DNA from: an uncultured Sediminibacterium sp.
GTDB lineage: Bacteria; Bacteroidota; Bacteroidia; Chitinophagales; Chitinophagaceae
Assembly (NCBI RefSeq): GCF_946481145.1
Contig: NZ_CAMLMJ010000010.1
Location: 1-64,000, forward strand
DNA: 64,000 bases
Direction of reading: 5' to 3'
Below, piece after piece: positions 60,294 to 64,000 of this stretch. Both the position numbers and the translations under genes were made by a program. The number at the start of each line of letters is the position of its first letter. Positions within the stretch are counted from its first letter, which is position 1. The notes under the pieces were generated by a model. That model was not told the DNA's origin, searched no databases, and worked only from the letters and a program-made list of their open reading frames with translations.

Positions 60294-62657
60294 TTAGTTT
60301 CTTTTTTGCAAAGCATTTTGCATTGGGTTGGTACCCTGTGACTGACCACGAGCCGCTCCATTCATTTTAAAGAGTTGGAACTTAGTAGGTTCAGCAGTTG
60401 CGGGCCATTTGTTATTCGCTTCATTGATATCAGCGGTTTCACGCATAGGGTCCTGCTTAATACTTACAGCTTTCTTTTTGGTCATAAACACACGCGTAAC
60501 TTTATTTTCGTTTTTACGCCATATCTGTGCAGATAAATGTTGTGTTTCAGTGGTACCATCTTCGAAAGTGAATTCTACGATCAGCGGCATTACTAATCCC
60601 CCTTTGTTACTGAACGTAATTTCATAGAGGTGCATGTCTTTGTATTTTGCCATTTCTGCTTCAGTCAAAGCCTCAGGAGTACCAAATGAAGGCAGTGTTA
60701 CTTTGGTATCTGCATCGTATGGCTCAAGTCCACGGGCATATCTCCAGTAAAAATCGCGGAGCGAAGTATCTGCATCTGTTTGGAATACGATGGTTTTATC
60801 TTCCCTGTTACGGATTTTTGAAATGTCTTCAAAAGCATTCACCAAAGGTTTATCCAAAGGCACTGTGCGTGGAGCTCCGCCTCTTGCCTGTGGAACTGCA
60901 TTTGGATCAAACACAGCATAACGTACCGTATCTATGGCAATATCACATGGCTCGATACCATAAAACCATCCTCTCCAGAACCAGTCAAGATCCACTGCAC
61001 TTGCATCTTCCATTGTACGGAACAGGTCAGCAGGTGTAGGATGTTTAAATGCCCAGCGGCGTGCGTATTCGCGGAATGAGAAATCGAATAATTCTCTTCC
61101 CATAATGGTTTCACGGAGGATATTTAAACCAGTTGCTGGTTTTGCATAAGCATTAGGACCAAATTGAACGATGTTTTCGCTATTCGTCATAATTGGTTCC
61201 AATTGCTCTTTAGGAGCTTTCATATAATCCACAATACCCCAGGCTGGCCCACGGCGTGATGGAAATTTATTGTCCCACAGTTCTTCAGCAAGATATTCTA
61301 CAAATGTATTCAAACCCTCATCCATCCATGTCCACTGACGCTCATCACTGTTCACGATCATGGGGAAGAAATTATGTCCTACTTCGTGAATGATTACACC
61401 AATCATTCCATTTTTGGTTGCTTCACTATAAGTGCCATCCGGATTTGTACGGCCATAGTTGAAACAAATCATTGGATATTCCATACCATTTGCTGCTTCA
61501 ATACTTTGAGCAACAGGGTAAGGATAAGGGATAGAGAACTTAGAATAAGACTTTATGGTATGCGCAACAATTTTAGTAGAATATTTACGGTATAAGCCAT
61601 AGGCCTCTTTACCATAACCACTCATACACATGATTTTCTTGCCTTCTACATACGCAGGCATTGCATCCCACACATATTTACGGCTGGAGGTCCAGGCGAA
61701 ATCACGCACATTGGTCGCTTTGTAAATCCATGTTTTTTTCTGGGTGCTTTTACCCTGCTCTGCTTTTTTTGCTTCTTCCAGTGTTACAATTTCAACTGGT
61801 TCTTTAGCAGTTTGAGCTTTGTTCCAACGGGCAAGTTGAGCCGCAGTTAATACCTGAGGATAGTTCTGGCACTCACCTGTACTTAATACCACGTGGTCAC
61901 CCGGAACGGTAATTTGTACATTGTAGTTACCAAATGTGAGGGCAAACTCTCCTCTACCAGTAAACTGGTGGTTCTGCCATCCCTGAAAATCACTATACAC
62001 ACAAAGACGAGGAAACCACTGTGCCATGGTAAATAAAGCATTCCCATCTACCATTTCATAACCACCACGACCACCTTTTACCATACGATCTGATATTTTA
62101 TAGGACCAGTCGAGGTTGAATACGAATTTCTGACCAGGCTTTAAGGCTGTGGGCAGATCAATACGCATCATGGTACGGTTGATGGTATATTTCAGGTTTT
62201 TGCCAGTGGCATCTGTGAGTTTGCTGATGATATGGCCATAACCGTTATCGGTTTTATTCTCTTCCATCGCATCAAGCGCATTTACCGATACCTGACGCAA
62301 TGAACTGGGATCATCGAATCCCGCATTTTTTTGAGAATTATGTTCATTTTCATCCAACTGAAGCCAGATATAAGTAAGTACATCCGGAGAGTTGTTATAG
62401 TAAGTAACTGTTTCGCTTCCTTTCAATTTAAAGTTGGCCTCATCAAGTTCAGCCTTGATATTGTAATCGGCCCTTTGCTGCCAGTATTTCGGGCCGGGGG
62501 CACCACTAGCGGTTCGATACTCATTGGGTGTTGGTAAAATGGTACCCAATTGTTCAAAGCGGTTGCCGTGATTGGATGTTGGATTATTCATGATATTCTG
62601 CGCCTGTGCAGAAACCATGAAAATTGATCCAATCGCCAGTAAAGCAATTTTTTTCAT
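60294..62657 (-). CDS. Secreted M1-family zinc metallopeptidase
   Basis: A 787-aa exported aminopeptidase-like protein (signal peptide 1-19). It has an M1 N-terminal beta-saddle (YNIKAELDEANFKLKGSETVTYYN), then the zinc motif HEVGHNFFP around residues 425-429 with the third ligand in WMDEGLNTFVEY (HEXXH-X18-E). ANGMEYPMICF replaces the usual GXMEN substrate loop, a known variation in Bacteroidota members. The C-terminal part is beta-rich with a low-complexity tail (RGQSQGTNPMQNALQKRN). Probably degrades peptides in the periplasm. It is in the group with HupE/UreJ and DUF6702 genes. Confidence 0.92.
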   Translation of the reverse strand: MKKIALLAIGSIFMVSAQAQNIMNNPTSNHGNRFEQLGTILPTPNEYRTASGAPGPKYWQQRADYNIKAELDEANFKLKGSETVTYYNNSPDVLTYIWLQLDENEHNSQKNAGFDDPSSLRQVSVNALDAMEENKTDNGYGHIISKLTDATGKNLKYTINRTMMRIDLPTALKPGQKFVFNLDWSYKISDRMVKGGRGGYEMVDGNALFTMAQWFPRLCVYSDFQGWQNHQFTGRGEFALTFGNYNVQITVPGDHVVLSTGECQNYPQVLTAAQLARWNKAQTAKEPVEIVTLEEAKKAEQGKSTQKKTWIYKATNVRDFAWTSSRKYVWDAMPAYVEGKKIMCMSGYGKEAYGLYRKYSTKIVAHTIKSYSKFSIPYPYPVAQSIEAANGMEYPMICFNYGRTNPDGTYSEATKNGMIGVIIHEVGHNFFPMIVNSDERQWTWMDEGLNTFVEYLAEELWDNKFPSRRGPAWGIVDYMKAPKEQLEPIMTNSENIVQFGPNAYAKPATGLNILRETIMGRELFDFSFREYARRWAFKHPTPADLFRTMEDASAVDLDWFWRGWFYGIEPCDIAIDTVRYAVFDPNAVPQARGGAPRTVPLDKPLVNAFEDISKIRNREDKTIVFQTDADTSLRDFYWRYARGLEPYDADTKVTLPSFGTPEALTEAEMAKYKDMHLYEITFSNKGGLVMPLIVEFTFEDGTTETQHLSAQIWRKNENKVTRVFMTKKKAVSIKQDPMRETADINEANNKWPATAEPTKFQLFKMNGAARGQSQGTNPMQNALQKRN

Positions 62658-62746
62658 CGGTTGGTATTTATGGTTTTGGTCTTATGGAATTGGCCCAAAA
62701 AATCATTTAAAACAATCATTATTCAGGCTTATTACATCTTTTGTTT

Positions 62747-63331
62747 TTACTGAGGAAATCTTTCTATTGCCATTAAAAGCGCAACTGCAAATGCTCCCCC
62801 GCTGATATAGAGAAGGAACTCCCTGCGATTGCACTTCAAAAGATTGACGAATATAAATGAAATGATCAACATTGCCAGTACGATTACCAGTTGACCTACT
62901 TCCAAACCCACATTAAAGGCAAATAACTCCCAAATTATGGATGATTGGCGGCCTAACATGCTTTTCAGGTAGTTACTGAATCCCAGGCCATGTATTAAAC
63001 CAAAAAATAATGCGAAGAAATAAATAAGCGGGAAACGGGACTTAAAATTGAATTTGGTCACAAAAAAGTTACTGATTGCCGTAATAACTATCGTGACTGG
63101 AATCAGGAACTCAATCCAGGTTATTGAATAGTTTACAATATTAAATACACTCAAAGCCAGTGTTATGGAATGCCCGATGGTAAATGCAGTTACCAGTACC
63201 AGTAATTTTTTCCAGTCGGAGAACTGGTAGCGGATTGCCAATGCCACGATAAAGAGAATATGATCAACTCCAAGACTGCGGCTAACTATATGACCAAATC
63301 CTACTTCGAAATAAGCTAAAAACTGATCCAT
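62747..63331 (-). CDS. HupE/UreJ family membrane protein
   Basis: A 194-aa integral membrane protein of the HupE/UreJ type with about six helices and the family signatures GFGHIVSRSLGVDHILFIVALA, FTIGHSITLALSVFN and FFALFFGLIHGLGFSNYL; several histidines (in GVDH, IGHS, LIHG) are typical of metal-linked transport. Members are linked to nickel or cobalt uptake, but no urease or hydrogenase gene is near. It lies 54 nt from, and divergent to, the DUF6702 gene. The same three-gene neighbourhood with an M1 peptidase is common in Bacteroidota. Confidence 0.88.
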   Translation of the reverse strand: MDQFLAYFEVGFGHIVSRSLGVDHILFIVALAIRYQFSDWKKLLVLVTAFTIGHSITLALSVFNIVNYSITWIEFLIPVTIVITAISNFFVTKFNFKSRFPLIYFFALFFGLIHGLGFSNYLKSMLGRQSSIIWELFAFNVGLEVGQLVIVLAMLIISFIFVNLLKCNRREFLLYISGGAFAVALLMAIERFPQ

Positions 63332-63384
63332 GGCTGATTTGAAAATTTATTATGACCTTTGTATTAGGAAAAGCTGAATAATAA

Positions 63385-63873
63385 ATGGTAAATATACTGA
63401 TTCAATGGATGTTGGCAGGCATGCTTTCTATGGTTCATCCCTTTTTTATGTCGGTGATAGACATCAACCACAATAACAATGCGGCCTCACTGGAAATAAG
63501 TGTACGGGTGTTTACGGATGACCTTGAAAAAACGTTAGAAAAATTCAGTAAACAACAGTTTGATATCCAGAACCCCAAAGACAAACCCCTGGTAGAAAAG
63601 AGTTTATTGGCCTATATGACCGAGCACCTGAAGCTTAAAGTAAATGGCAAAGCTACCCGCTTTACCCTGGTTGGTTTTGAGCAGCAATTGGAAAGTACCT
63701 GGTGCTATTTTGAAATCGAAAAACAGCCGATAGTTAACCAGGTAGCGGTTGATTGCAGCTTATTGTACGACTATGAAACCAAACAGGTTAATATCATTCA
63801 TGTAAAATCGAAAGGGATTCAGAAAACCTATAAGATGGATTATCCTAAACAGGATATTTCTTTTACCTTCTAA
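63385..63873 (+). CDS. DUF6702 family exported protein
   Basis: A 162-aa protein with a hydrophobic N-terminus (MVNILIQWMLAGMLSMVHPF), then HPFFMSVIDINHNNNAASLEISVRVFTDDLEKTL and a beta-rich remainder typical of DUF6702. A central HPFF start of the mature domain is conserved. Function is unknown; the constant neighbourhood with HupE/UreJ and the M1 peptidase suggests a shared process in the envelope. Confidence 0.85.
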   Translation: MVNILIQWMLAGMLSMVHPFFMSVIDINHNNNAASLEISVRVFTDDLEKTLEKFSKQQFDIQNPKDKPLVEKSLLAYMTEHLKLKVNGKATRFTLVGFEQQLESTWCYFEIEKQPIVNQVAVDCSLLYDYETKQVNIIHVKSKGIQKTYKMDYPKQDISFTF

Positions 63874-63945
63874 GTTACTGTTACAATGTAGTTCTGTTCA
63901 GATAAATAAGTAATACGCTACGAGGTTAGCGTGGAATGGAACACG

Positions 63946-63999
63946 GATTATCATGATTTTCAAGATCTATCATGATAAATCCTGAAAATCATGATAATC
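63946..63999. repeat. 21-bp palindrome, dispersed element copy 2
   Basis: Arms 63946-63966 and 63979-63999 are complementary with one mismatch. The loop is identical to that of copy 1 at 1057-1110, and the flanking ACACGGATT/AACGCAGATT words also match. It lies behind the DUF6702 gene. Confidence 0.93.
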
Positions 64000-64000
64000 T

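Noticed and set aside
60406..61595. Several open frames antisense to the M1 peptidase gene
   Set aside because: Shadows of a strongly supported gene with an intact HEXXH motif.
1004..64000. tRNA or rRNA genes
   Set aside because: No cloverleaf with a GGTTCRA-type T-loop and no rRNA signature was seen on either strand. A tRNAscan run would be decisive.

Overview
The window is chromosomal DNA of a Bacteroidota bacterium, most likely of the Chitinophagaceae or a close relative. This is inferred from several signs: promoters of the TAnnTTTG type with almost no Shine-Dalgarno sequences; the aromatic operon order pheA - aminotransferase - tyrA - DAHP synthase/chorismate mutase fusion - aroB - aroA - aroC; SprB-type repeats; a secreted tricorn-like protease; a VPS10/BNR-type secreted protein; a DUF6702 gene next to HupE/UreJ and an M1 peptidase; and ECF sigma factors each followed by a membrane partner. 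No rRNA, tRNA or CRISPR array was seen.

Layout. 0.2-14.7 kb, plus strand: ispE, then a nitrogen-assimilation block (gltB, gltD, amtB, an outer-membrane porin), then plsC, priA and murB. 14.8-18.2 kb, minus strand: a lipoprotein with a small membrane protein, an OmpA protein with calcium-type repeats, and an RlpA-like protein. 18.4-28.6 kb, minus strand: a long shikimate/Phe/Tyr operon ending in two small genes, with a DEAD-box helicase lodged inside it. At its head is a complete ribosome-mediated attenuator: a 29-codon Phe/Tyr-rich leader peptide, mutually exclusive hairpins and an intrinsic terminator, all upstream of pheA. 28.9-30.9 kb: a tiny lipoprotein and an ECF sigma factor coupled to a membrane protein that joins an anti-sigma-like N-terminus to a periplasmic trypsin-like protease. 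31-41.4 kb: housekeeping and secreted proteins (nucleotidyltransferase, PLP enzyme, lipB, rluD-type synthase, bioB, tricorn protease). 41.4-47 kb is an AT-rich accessory island. It holds an SMC/ABC-type ATPase plus HNH nuclease pair (Septu-like defence candidate), an IS110 transposase remnant and a cluster of REP-like hairpin elements, one of which has overwritten the end of a lipoprotein gene. 47-63.9 kb: secreted ferredoxin-fold proteins, a duplicated-domain lipoprotein, an alpha/beta hydrolase, a DUF2975/HTH pair, a methyltransferase, the VPS10-like protein, a second ECF sigma factor with a protein carrying an inner-membrane segment and a predicted outer-membrane barrel, an SprB/cytochrome-like lipoprotein, an esterase, an M1 peptidase, HupE/UreJ and DUF6702.

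The most striking genome-scale feature is a set of about fifteen intergenic arrays with a strict 7-nt period (a few 8-nt). Their unit sequences are unrelated from locus to locus, and most are arranged as inverted pairs that fold into hairpins between genes. A separate 21-bp palindrome occurs near both ends of the window. Several annotated starts were moved because open frames run back into these repeats.
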